Positions 26,408 to 34,058 of a stretch of 49,801 nt of DNA are shown piece after piece. Below the pieces are notes generated by a model. That model did not search any database and was not told where the DNA came from. It saw nothing but the letters and a program-made list of their open reading frames with translations. Position 1 is the stretch's first letter. Every line of letters starts with the position of its first letter. Position numbers and translations under genes: made by a program. The DNA comes from Fibrobacterota bacterium (lineage in GTDB: Bacteria > Fibrobacterota > Chitinivibrionia > Chitinivibrionales > Chitinispirillaceae), in contig PLTF01000107.1 in assembly GCA_003164335.1 (NCBI GenBank), positions 1 to 49,801 of the forward strand. The letters run 5' to 3'.

Positions 26408-28009
26408 ATGATGGAAAAACTTCGCGTTTATGCTATTCCCCGGCTGGCGATAGCGATGATGACGGCTTTCATCGCCCTTTTTATCGTGCTGTGGTGTACC
26501 ACCCCATTCGGCATCGGCGAAAGCCCCGACTCGGTATCGTACATCGATGGGGCGCGAAGCATTCACGCCGCCTTATCGGACGGTCACCGGAGCGATTATC
26601 ATGGATTGCGATGGAGTCAACGGATATATCCCGATGTCCATTTTCCTCCCCTGTACTCGGCGCTTCTCAGCGCCCCGCTCTTCATGGGTATCGATGTGCT
26701 CGAAGGCGCCCGCTGGCTCAACGCGATCCTCTTCATGCTGACCGCCCTGGCGATTGGCGCCTGCACGTATGCCTGCACGCAAAAATCATTGTTGTCGTCG
26801 GCTGCGTCAATCGCCCTTTTCATTTTCAGTACCGGGATGATTAAAGTTTACACCTATGTATTGTCCGAAACGGCCTTCAACCTCCTCGCCCTGGCCGCCT
26901 GCATGCTGCTCGCACTGCATATCAGCCGGCCTAAAACAGGGATATTGACGGCATCGTCGCTACTGCTGGCATTGGCGATGCTCACGAGGTATGCCGGAAT
27001 GTCCCTGGTAGTACCGATGCTTCTCGCCATCCTGTTTCTACGGAAGTCAACCCTGGGAGTCCGCCTCAAAGAGTGCTCGTTTTTACTCCTCGTTGCCCTG
27101 TCGCCGCTCTTGCTATGGTGCCTGAGAAATTATTGGATGGCGCATACCGCCACCGGCCGGTTCTTCGCAATGCACCTCATCGACCCTTCAAACCTCGGGC
27201 AGCTTGCCGCGACGTTGTCCGATTTCTGGTTGCCCGTTCCGGCGGGGGATTTCATTAAAATTCCGCTGTTCCTGGCCGGCCTTGCGGTGACGCTCCTTGC
27301 GTTTGTGCCGGTCGTACGGCATGAGATCCGTTCCGCGCCGGGCTTCAAGGGTACCCTGATGCTGCTCATCGGGTTTTACCTTGTCTGGCATGTCTCCTTT
27401 CTTATTGCCTCAATCTCCCTTGCCGACATGTATACCCCGCTTGATTACAGGATACTATCCCCGCTCCTGGTTTCCGGCATCGTATTCGTCACCGCCGTTT
27501 TCTGGAACGCCGGTACCATCACCGGGCGCCGCGGTGTATGGAGGGGCTACCTGCTCTTCGTACTCGTCATCACCGGTTTCAACGCAGGCCGTGCGCTGCC
27601 GCTCATGGCACGATTGCACAGCGGCGGTATAGGCTATGCAAGCAGTGCGTGGAGAAGCTCCGCGTGCATCGCCTATGTGCAATCACTGCCCGATACCATC
27701 ACGATCTACTCGAACTGCCCGGACGGCATACATTTCTTAACGGGAAGGAAAGGCCGCTTTATCCCGCGGACGATGTCCGCATACACGCGCCTCCCCAATC
27801 CTGATTTCGACTATGAGCTCGATGCGTTACGCAACAGGGTCCTCCGCGGGAGCGCCGTGGTCGTCTACACTAACCTGGTGACGTGGCGATATTTTCTCCC
27901 GACACTGCGGGAATTGAAGGACTCGTACCATTTCCCGGTTCTTGCCGAACTCAACGATGGAACCATATTCGGGGTCGCGACCGGAGGGGATTCGGTAGAA
28001 CAAAGGTAA
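26408..28009 (+). CDS. GT-C-type membrane glycosyltransferase (PMT/ArnT-like), putative
   Basis: A 533-residue protein with about 10-12 membrane helices. CAGGAG lies 5 nt before the ATGATG start at 26408. After the first helix comes an acidic periplasmic loop (GESPDSVSYIDGARSI, about 38-53), as in GT-C enzymes where an Asp in the first loop is catalytic. The segment VHFPPLYSALLSAPLFMG is typical of dolichyl/undecaprenyl-phosphate-mannose mannosyltransferase-like proteins. The C-terminal 100 residues are soluble. It should transfer a sugar from a lipid carrier on the outer face of the inner membrane. It is transcribed divergently from the MFS/spermidine-synthase pair and is followed 120 bp later by a methyltransferase gene. 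Donor and acceptor are unknown. Confidence 0.7.
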   Translation: MMEKLRVYAIPRLAIAMMTAFIALFIVLWCTTPFGIGESPDSVSYIDGARSIHAALSDGHRSDYHGLRWSQRIYPDVHFPPLYSALLSAPLFMGIDVLEGARWLNAILFMLTALAIGACTYACTQKSLLSSAASIALFIFSTGMIKVYTYVLSETAFNLLALAACMLLALHISRPKTGILTASSLLLALAMLTRYAGMSLVVPMLLAILFLRKSTLGVRLKECSFLLLVALSPLLLWCLRNYWMAHTATGRFFAMHLIDPSNLGQLAATLSDFWLPVPAGDFIKIPLFLAGLAVTLLAFVPVVRHEIRSAPGFKGTLMLLIGFYLVWHVSFLIASISLADMYTPLDYRILSPLLVSGIVFVTAVFWNAGTITGRRGVWRGYLLFVLVITGFNAGRALPLMARLHSGGIGYASSAWRSSACIAYVQSLPDTITIYSNCPDGIHFLTGRKGRFIPRTMSAYTRLPNPDFDYELDALRNRVLRGSAVVVYTNLVTWRYFLPTLRELKDSYHFPVLAELNDGTIFGVATGGDSVEQR

Positions 28010-28129
28010 TGATGGATTTCAGGGGCGGCACGGCAGCTGTTGAGATTGTTTTCAAAAGCAGCGATGTTGATTTTGAACCCGGAAGGATCGATGATAACCT
28101 GAGCTGGGAAAAGGGAGGGAAATTCCCCA

Positions 28130-28864
28130 ATGTCCAAGACACTTCGTTTTCTGCATTCAATGTATTACGTATTGCGCGCCCTCCCTTTTATTGGCCGTCG
28201 GTACGAATGCCCTATCTGCGGATGGAAATTCAGGCGGTTTCTTTCCGCCGGAATTATCAGGCGACGCAATGCCAGATGTCCGCGCTGCTCATCGCTTGAA
28301 CGTCACCGTCTGGTATGGCTCTACCTGCAGCGGGAAACGGATTTCCTCAGCGGACCGAAAAGGTTCCTCCACATCGCCCCGGAATTCTGCTTTACGCGGG
28401 TGATGAGGAAGATGCCGCACGTAGATTATGTAAGCGTTGACCGGGACAGTGATCTGGCCGACTACCGGATGGATATCATGGATCTGCGCCTGGAGTCGGA
28501 GACTTTCGATTGCCTCCTCTGCATGCATGTGCTCGAGCATGTTGCCGACGATTACCGGGCATTGTGTGAAATGCAAAGGATTCTCAAGCAGGGGGCATGG
28601 GCGATCATTGCGGTGCCAATCGATCGGGCTCGCGAATCCACCTTTGAAGATCCCCGTGCGACGTCGGGAGAAGCTCGCCTGAAACTTTTCGGGCAAACGG
28701 ATCATGTCCGGATATTTGGAAAGGATGTTGCCCAGAGGATTGAACGTACTGGATTTGAGGTTACCAGAGTGGAATATGCCGACCGGTTAAGTTACCTTGA
28801 CAGGGACAAATATGGAATAACAGGCGGCGAAGAATTTTATTACTGCAAAAAAAATTCGTCTTGA
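28130..28864 (+). CDS. class I SAM-dependent methyltransferase with N-terminal zinc ribbon
   Basis: A 244-residue cytoplasmic protein. GGGAGG precedes ATG 28130 with 10-13 nt spacing. Residues about 24-50 hold two Cys pairs (YECPICGWKF and ARCPRCSSLERH), a probable zinc ribbon. The methyltransferase core follows: FLHIAPEFCF (motif I region), YVSVDRDSDLADYRMDIMDL, LLCMHVLEHVADDYRALCEM (motif IV to V) and QGAWAIIAVPID. This is the Methyltransf_11 type. It may modify a glycan or another envelope precursor, given the neighbouring glycosyltransferase; this is inference. The glycine-rich loop of motif I is weak (HIAPE instead of GxGxG), a feature seen in several such zinc-ribbon methyltransferases. 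Confidence 0.82.
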   Translation: MSKTLRFLHSMYYVLRALPFIGRRYECPICGWKFRRFLSAGIIRRRNARCPRCSSLERHRLVWLYLQRETDFLSGPKRFLHIAPEFCFTRVMRKMPHVDYVSVDRDSDLADYRMDIMDLRLESETFDCLLCMHVLEHVADDYRALCEMQRILKQGAWAIIAVPIDRARESTFEDPRATSGEARLKLFGQTDHVRIFGKDVAQRIERTGFEVTRVEYADRLSYLDRDKYGITGGEEFYYCKKNSS

Positions 28865-28980
28865 TCCCTTCAATCTGCCGGGCTTTTCCACTATCCATCC
28901 GATCTTTGCAGGTGCCCTGCACTATAATCTTTTCCTATCGTTTTTCGTCCGGTTCCTGAGCACACCGGAAGACGCTCCGG

Positions 28981-29736
28981 TTATTGCCGCCGGGGGGTCA
29001 TGAGTACAATGACGAGGATCGGTTGGTTTGTTCCCTCCGCCGCCGGCAGCGACAGCTGGATCGCCGGGTACTCCTTATCGTTAATGATAATGCGGTGATT
29101 CCTGACATCGGAAATTTTCTGAACGTCGTGCAGGCCGAGGATGGTCGTGTCGCAGCGAAGGAATACCGTCACTCCTTCGCAGGGCGCAAGCCGCAGGAGC
29201 AGCGAGGTATCGATGAGAATGCCGCCCGCCGCATGGAAGGTAATGCAGTCGGCAACGGTAAAGGAGGTCTCCGCCTGCAGGCTGGGAACGGGGTTGCCCG
29301 GTAACCCATCCATCAGGAACTTCGGTTCACCCGAGAGGAGCGACAACTTTTTCGCCATTGAGTTGCCCGCGCTTGCCGGAAACCTTCCCGACGATACGAT
29401 GGTTCCCGCCGAATCGGTAATGTCAAGGAACGCAAATCCCATGGGACGAAGATACTCCGAAGCACGGCCATTTACCTCAGGGGCGGTCGGGTTGTTTTCG
29501 GCAAGAAGACGCAGGGAGAACATCCGGTCCGATCCGGTCGCTTCCGCAAAAGCAATAAGCCGTTCGGCGATTTCATGCCTGACCCGGTCCAGTTCGATCC
29601 CGACCGTTTGTCCCGCAAATTCGAGGCGCGCCTCGGTTTCGGCCTCATGCCGGTGCCGGACCTGGTGTACGAGCAAAAGACTTGCGATAATGCCGGCGAG
29701 GAAAATTCCGGCAATGAAAGCGGGGATTTTTTTCAT
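28981..29736 (-). CDS. membrane-anchored extracytoplasmic sensor-like domain without a signalling output
   Basis: A 251-residue protein. ATG 29736 (MKKIPAF) was chosen because it begins directly before the membrane helix (about 5-22); a TTG start at 29766 is possible. After the helix come a basic-acidic coiled segment (VRHRHEAETEARLEF) and an extracytoplasmic alpha/beta domain. That domain looks like the sensor part of histidine kinases or chemoreceptors (GFAFLDITDSAGTIVSSGRF, then a beta-rich half with GGILIDTSLLLRLAPCEGV). It ends at LVIVLMTPRRQ, about where a second membrane helix and kinase would normally begin. No kinase, HAMP or GGDEF domain follows in any frame that I can see. It is either a stand-alone binding protein or a truncated sensor kinase. 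Confidence 0.6.
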   Translation of the reverse strand: MKKIPAFIAGIFLAGIIASLLLVHQVRHRHEAETEARLEFAGQTVGIELDRVRHEIAERLIAFAEATGSDRMFSLRLLAENNPTAPEVNGRASEYLRPMGFAFLDITDSAGTIVSSGRFPASAGNSMAKKLSLLSGEPKFLMDGLPGNPVPSLQAETSFTVADCITFHAAGGILIDTSLLLRLAPCEGVTVFLRCDTTILGLHDVQKISDVRNHRIIINDKEYPAIQLSLPAAEGTNQPILVIVLMTPRRQ

Positions 29737-29764
29737 GGATGCACGGTGTTTCGTAACCGATGAC

Positions 29765-29800
29765 AAAACCCGGAGAACGGAATAAATTCCGCTCTCCGGG
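29765..29800 (-). terminator. Rho-independent terminator of the rubrerythrin gene
   Basis: On the minus strand CCCGGAGAGCGGAAT pairs with ATTCCGTTCTCCGGG around a short loop and is followed by TTTT. It lies 27 bp after the rubrerythrin stop. It also overlaps the leader of the sensor-like gene, which therefore is not simply co-transcribed with rubrerythrin. Confidence 0.8.
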
Positions 29801-29826
29801 TCATAGTGCGGTAATCCTGCCCGGTA

Positions 29827-30402
29827 TTAATATAAATCCGAAAGTACCTGGAAAAACGCCTGCGGATGATCGCAGCAGGGGCATTTCCCCGGTGCGTCCG
29901 GTCCCTCATGGATATACCCGCACTCACGGCAGATCCAGCGGGTGCTGGTGGCTTTGCTGAATACCGAACCGGTTTCGAGGTTGGCCAGAAGCATACGGTA
30001 CCGTTCTTCATGGTGCGCTTCGGCCTTTGCGGTCAGGGAGAATTGCGTTGCCACCTGCGGGAATCCCTCTTCCCGGGCAATGCGCGCAAATTCCGGATAA
30101 AGCACGGCATGCTCCTCGTGCTCACCTGAAGCGGCAGCGCGAAGGTTATCGATTGTTGACGCAAGCGTTCCGGCCGGATAGGAGGCGCTTATTTCGACCA
30201 TGCCGCCTTCAAGAAAGCGGAAGAACCGCTTTGCATGCTGTTTCTCCTGCTCCGCGGTTTCGAGGAAAATCGTCGCAATCTGTTCATACCCTTCCTTGCG
30301 GGCTGTACTTGCTGCATAGGAGTAGCGGTTACGCGCCTGGGACTCTCCGGCAAATGCTGCAAGAAGATTTTTTTCGGTCCGGGTTCCTTTGATACCTGCC
30401 AT
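29827..30402 (-). CDS. rbr: rubrerythrin
   Basis: A 191-residue non-heme iron peroxidase that reduces hydrogen peroxide in the cytoplasm of anaerobes. GGAGG lies 4 nt before ATG 30402. The four-helix ferritin-like domain has the diiron ligands in FAGESQARNRYSYAAS (Glu about 20), ETAEQEKQHAKRFFRF (ExxH), GEHEEHAVLYPEFARIA and AKAEAHHEERYRML (ExxH). A C-terminal rubredoxin-like domain has two Cys pairs (WICRECGYIHEG and GKCPCCDHP). Length and domain order are those of classical rubrerythrin. It is a single-gene unit closed by a terminator. Its presence suggests a strict anaerobe or microaerophile. Confidence 0.97.
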   Translation of the reverse strand: MAGIKGTRTEKNLLAAFAGESQARNRYSYAASTARKEGYEQIATIFLETAEQEKQHAKRFFRFLEGGMVEISASYPAGTLASTIDNLRAAASGEHEEHAVLYPEFARIAREEGFPQVATQFSLTAKAEAHHEERYRMLLANLETGSVFSKATSTRWICRECGYIHEGPDAPGKCPCCDHPQAFFQVLSDLY

Positions 30403-30576
30403 GCATCCTCCTTAAAAAGTGGGCATTGGAAATCCGCGGCTTATAGTTAGGCTTGCGGCGGAAAGCTAAATATACGATTTCTCGGCATGCCTCCGGTTCT
30501 ATCAGGCAGGAATCACCTTGCAGACAGTATTTTTAACCTTCCCGTTTGGGCGTGATACCGAATATTCAGTGAACAG

Positions 30577-31644
30577 ATGCAGGAGCTCATGGCGGATTTG
30601 CATCATCGACCCACGCTGCACTGGCTTGATAACGCCCGGATTGTTTCCTGCCTGGCGGTCGTCGTCCTCCATACGGCCGGCAGCATTGTCTATCACTATT
30701 CCGGTCCCAAGCCCTCATATTTCCTTGCCGGTAATTTCTATAATGCCTTTTCGCGATGGAGCGTTCCGTTTTTTCTCATGATAAGCGGCGTTCTTCTCCT
30801 GAACCCGGAGAGATCCGAAGGGGTATCCGCGTTCTACAGAAAGAGGCTCGGTCGCATAGCTATCCCGCTTTTATTCTGGACCGCCTTCTACTCCCTCATC
30901 CGTCTTCTCCCCCTGTTGCAGGAACCCGAAGCGCTCCGGAGCGAGTCGGTCAGGCTGGTTTCGGATATTGTCGCCGGGAACCCGTATTACCATATGTGGT
31001 ACCTGTATATGCTGGTTGGCCTCTATCTTTTCCTTCCGCTCGTTCGCTTTTGCGTCAGGGCAGCTCCACGTGCGGACCTGCGGCTGCTGACGGTCGTGTG
31101 GTTTGCGATTGCAGTGGTTTCGAGCGCGGTATGGTCGTTTGGCGGGCCGCACGGCGGGCATTTTTCAATTTTCATCGGCAGCTTCTTTAATTTCGCTCCA
31201 TACTGCATTGCCGGATACCTGATAGGGGTCGCACCCCGGGCCAGCCGGACGTGGCGCCTCCGGCTTCTTGCTGGAGGTGCGGGCATCGTCTCCATTATTA
31301 TGGTATACATATTTGCCGGAGCGCCGGATGAGATCCGTTTCTATTCCTATAGTTTTACCAGCATTACCGTAGTGCCCATGGCGCTCGCTCTTTTTGCGCT
31401 CGCCCGAGGGTTTGAGAAGCCGCTTTTTGGAGAGCGGTGGACCTCATGGGCCGCAAATATGACTTTCGGGATCTATCTTATCCATCCGGCGGCATTAAAA
31501 CTCATGGAGACCTGGGGAGTTTCGGCTGCCATGATACACCCGGTTTTTGGCATACCGCTGACTGCGTGCACGGCTTTTCTGCTCTCCGGGGTTGCAACGG
31601 CGGCGATCACTGCCATCCCGGGGCTTCGCCGGACGGTCGGATAG
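30577..31644 (+). CDS. acyltransferase 3 family membrane protein
   Basis: A 355-residue protein with about 10 helices of the OafA/WecH/YrhL-type acyltransferase 3 family. These enzymes O-acylate sugars of surface polysaccharides using cytoplasmic acyl donors. Seen are the N-terminal LHWLDNARIVSCLAVVVLHT with the conserved His, FSRWSVPFFLMISGVLLL, the basic YRKRLGRIAIPLLFWTAFYS, and PYYHMWYLYMLVGLYLFLPL. The end is FGIYLIHPAALKL with the typical second-half His. ATG 30577 has no clear ribosome-binding site; ATG 30589 has GGAG only 3 nt away. The gene is divergent from rubrerythrin and convergent with the protease gene, with the hairpin repeat between them. Confidence 0.88.
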   Translation: MQELMADLHHRPTLHWLDNARIVSCLAVVVLHTAGSIVYHYSGPKPSYFLAGNFYNAFSRWSVPFFLMISGVLLLNPERSEGVSAFYRKRLGRIAIPLLFWTAFYSLIRLLPLLQEPEALRSESVRLVSDIVAGNPYYHMWYLYMLVGLYLFLPLVRFCVRAAPRADLRLLTVVWFAIAVVSSAVWSFGGPHGGHFSIFIGSFFNFAPYCIAGYLIGVAPRASRTWRLRLLAGGAGIVSIIMVYIFAGAPDEIRFYSYSFTSITVVPMALALFALARGFEKPLFGERWTSWAANMTFGIYLIHPAALKLMETWGVSAAMIHPVFGIPLTACTAFLLSGVATAAITAIPGLRRTVG

Positions 31645-31705
31645 TTCTGCCGGGGCGGGCGAGAGGCCGGCAGTTGCTGAGGTCCTGAACAGGCACAGCG
31701 AGCTC

Positions 31706-31759
31706 ATGGCAGGCTGCTTTCGCGGTCCCCGGAAGCTCTGCTTCGGGGAGCTTCAATTA
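31706..31759 (+). repeat. dispersed hairpin repeat, copy A
   Basis: A 54-bp element starting ATGGCAGGCT, then CGCGGTCCCC, a stem-loop (CCCCGGAAGC 31727-31736 with GCTTCGGGG 31740-31748, loop TCT), and ending GAGCTTCAATTA. Its last three bases are the stop codon of the minus-strand protease. The second copy is at 36420-36470; the stem arms differ between copies but stay paired. Confidence 0.65.
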
Positions 31760-34006
31760 CTCCTTATCCACCACGGTTACGGTTGTTTCATCAAGGGTAA
31801 CACCCCCGGCCTTCACCCGGGCCAGATAGATTCCTGCAGGAAGCGAGTTGTAGGAATCGACCGTCATACCTTCTCCACAAAGAATTTTCCGGCTTACCCG
31901 GCCGTTGACTGAGAAATATTCGAAGGTCAGCCGCTGTGCCGGTGAATGGAGCGTTCCGGCAAAGAACAGCCGGTTGCCCGGCAGTCTTTTCAGCCCCTGC
32001 AATGGTCCCCTCGCGAGGTTAGCTTTGGGGAGGACGCTGCTGATATTGAGAAGTTTTGCGAGCGCCCCGAGGGCATTTGCCTTGCCTGCTCCCCAGAGGT
32101 TGTTCGGCGTCGTGATGACTCCGGTTGCGGCGTCGGTGGTTGCGGTTTCCTGCAACAGCGTGCGCGCCTGGCTGTAGGTGACCGCCGAGTCCGCTTGCAG
32201 CATGTCCGCCACAATCCCGGCGACGATCGGAGCCGAGCATGAGGTGCCCCCGCTTGCTGCATACCGCTGGTCGAGCAAGGGGATATCAGGCCAATACATA
32301 ATAAGGGCACCTGCGGTGTCTATATCCCTGGCCATGGCACCCGTAACTTGCGATCCCGGCGCCATGATGTCGGGCTTAATGCGACCATCGGCGGTCGGGC
32401 CGCGACTGGTATACAGCGTGTGGGTATGCAGTCCGTTGTCGCTCGCTCCAACGGTTTTTCCATTATAAAGCGTATAGAGCAGATTGTCATTGTAGGCTCC
32501 GACGGTAATGTTATCTTTTGCCGTACCCCCGAGCTCGCAGACCGACATGGTGGAATCGCCGCCGATATACCCCGAAACCCCGAAACTCTTGAAGGCATTC
32601 TCGAAAAGGCTCCACGCCTGGACGGTGCCGCCGCTCTTTCCTGAAACGGTTACCGATACCCCTAAGTGGAGCCGCGGGTTGCTTGTATACATTTCAGCCT
32701 GGAGATGAGGCTTGCCGTTGAGAGCGCTGGAATCTTCAGTCAGTATTTCGGGGAAGTAGACCGTATCGCGCTTCTTAGTCGTGCTGTCGATAAAGGTAAT
32801 AATGGGCTTATACGTAAGCTGCTGCCCGGGTTTCCCTTTCGAAGTAGCGAGGACATCAATCGATTTATAATAAACCATCGAGGCGGTGTCCAGAATATTG
32901 AAAGTGACGGTGAAGGTGTCGCCGACCGAGCCCCACATCTCTATTCCATAAAAATACCAGGGACTTGATAAGTACGGTGAAAGCCAGGTTCCGGTCGACT
33001 GCCCTGCCCCGGTCGTAAGCGGCACATGGGCGAGCTTGTCGCCATCGTTGCCTGCGGCTCCGACAACGATATGGCCCGGCTTTGCGGAAACGGAGTCGAT
33101 GACCTGATCGACCAGCGAGGTGCCGTCGTGCGGGCCGATGGACGACCCAAGGCTCATGCTTACGACGCAGGGAAGCTTGAGCGAGTCGGCCAGCGAAAAC
33201 AGCCAGGAGAGACCGTCGATGATGCCCTGATCCGAAGTGTCCATCGCCACCCCGGCGATCGAAACGTCCGGCGCGACTCCATAGAAGGGGCAGGTCAATT
33301 CCGATCCGGCAGCCATGCTGGATACGTAGGTACCGTGGAAACCCTTGGCCAGGCTGAAGAGCGAGTCGGTAAGGAGCCGGCTGTGGTTGGCGATTGATCC
33401 ATAGCCGTAACGGTCGGGAAATTTTTTGGTGGAATCGTTCTGGTCCCAGACCGCGACGAACCGGGTAACGCCGCTAGAATCCTGGAAGGCTTTGTGATGA
33501 GTATCAAAATCCGTGTCGATGAGACCGTAGAGGACATGTTTGCCGGTCAGCTTTGGGCCGCTCCAGCCGGGCACAGTTTGCTGCAGCTGGTTGACGTAGC
33601 AGTTCCGCCGTGCAGAATCCATGACGGTAAAGACGCGGGAGGGCAACTTGACATACCTTATCCCGGGGAATGCCTGCAGGCAGGGAGCGGACTCACGGCT
33701 TCCCTCAAGGGTTACTATGTTGCCTATCCGGGTAACGAGGCGCCAGCCGTACCGGTTGAGCCCGGTGACGGAAAACGAATCATTGACAAGAACGCTTACG
33801 CGCGTAAGCACCGGTTTCCTGCCCGCAGCTGCCAGTGCCGCTGCCCGGGTTCCGGCCGCCCTGAGGCTGTCCAGGGTAACCGGGATCGGCGTAAATGAAA
33901 CCGGGAAGGTGCCAGCGCACCGGGCCTCCTGGCCTGGTCGGATGCCGCCAAATCCCATTTCAGCAAAAAGGATGGCTAAAATTGCGCCTTTTTGAATGCC
34001 AACCAT
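31757..34006 (-). CDS. secreted subtilisin-like serine protease (S8) with C-terminal sorting module
   Basis: A 749-residue exported protease; GAGGGGGG lies 7 nt before ATG 34006. The signal peptide is residues 1-22 and a prodomain-like region runs to about 140. The catalytic triad is visible in order: Asp in LYGLIDTDFDTHHKAF (about 165), His in KGFHGTYVSSMAAG (about 224), and Ser in ASGGTSCSAPIVAGIVADML (about 588). The oxyanion Asn is in VVGAAGNDGD (about 320). Between that Asn and the Ser lies a beta-rich insert of about 200 residues. The last 70 residues form a T9SS-like sorting domain (LPAGIYLARVKAGG). It follows the PBP gene by 52 bp on the same strand, so the two may share a promoter. 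It is expected at the cell surface or in the medium; the substrate is unknown. Confidence 0.9.
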   Translation of the reverse strand: MVGIQKGAILAILFAEMGFGGIRPGQEARCAGTFPVSFTPIPVTLDSLRAAGTRAAALAAAGRKPVLTRVSVLVNDSFSVTGLNRYGWRLVTRIGNIVTLEGSRESAPCLQAFPGIRYVKLPSRVFTVMDSARRNCYVNQLQQTVPGWSGPKLTGKHVLYGLIDTDFDTHHKAFQDSSGVTRFVAVWDQNDSTKKFPDRYGYGSIANHSRLLTDSLFSLAKGFHGTYVSSMAAGSELTCPFYGVAPDVSIAGVAMDTSDQGIIDGLSWLFSLADSLKLPCVVSMSLGSSIGPHDGTSLVDQVIDSVSAKPGHIVVGAAGNDGDKLAHVPLTTGAGQSTGTWLSPYLSSPWYFYGIEMWGSVGDTFTVTFNILDTASMVYYKSIDVLATSKGKPGQQLTYKPIITFIDSTTKKRDTVYFPEILTEDSSALNGKPHLQAEMYTSNPRLHLGVSVTVSGKSGGTVQAWSLFENAFKSFGVSGYIGGDSTMSVCELGGTAKDNITVGAYNDNLLYTLYNGKTVGASDNGLHTHTLYTSRGPTADGRIKPDIMAPGSQVTGAMARDIDTAGALIMYWPDIPLLDQRYAASGGTSCSAPIVAGIVADMLQADSAVTYSQARTLLQETATTDAATGVITTPNNLWGAGKANALGALAKLLNISSVLPKANLARGPLQGLKRLPGNRLFFAGTLHSPAQRLTFEYFSVNGRVSRKILCGEGMTVDSYNSLPAGIYLARVKAGGVTLDETTVTVVDKE

Positions 34007-34058
34007 CTCAAGCCCCCCCTCTTCCGAAGAAAATATATCGATCTTGCAAAAGAACCGG

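Noticed and set aside
27883-28299. Frame bridging the GT-C gene and the methyltransferase gene
   Set aside because: It overlaps both genes, and the ribosome-binding site and domain evidence favour the methyltransferase frame.
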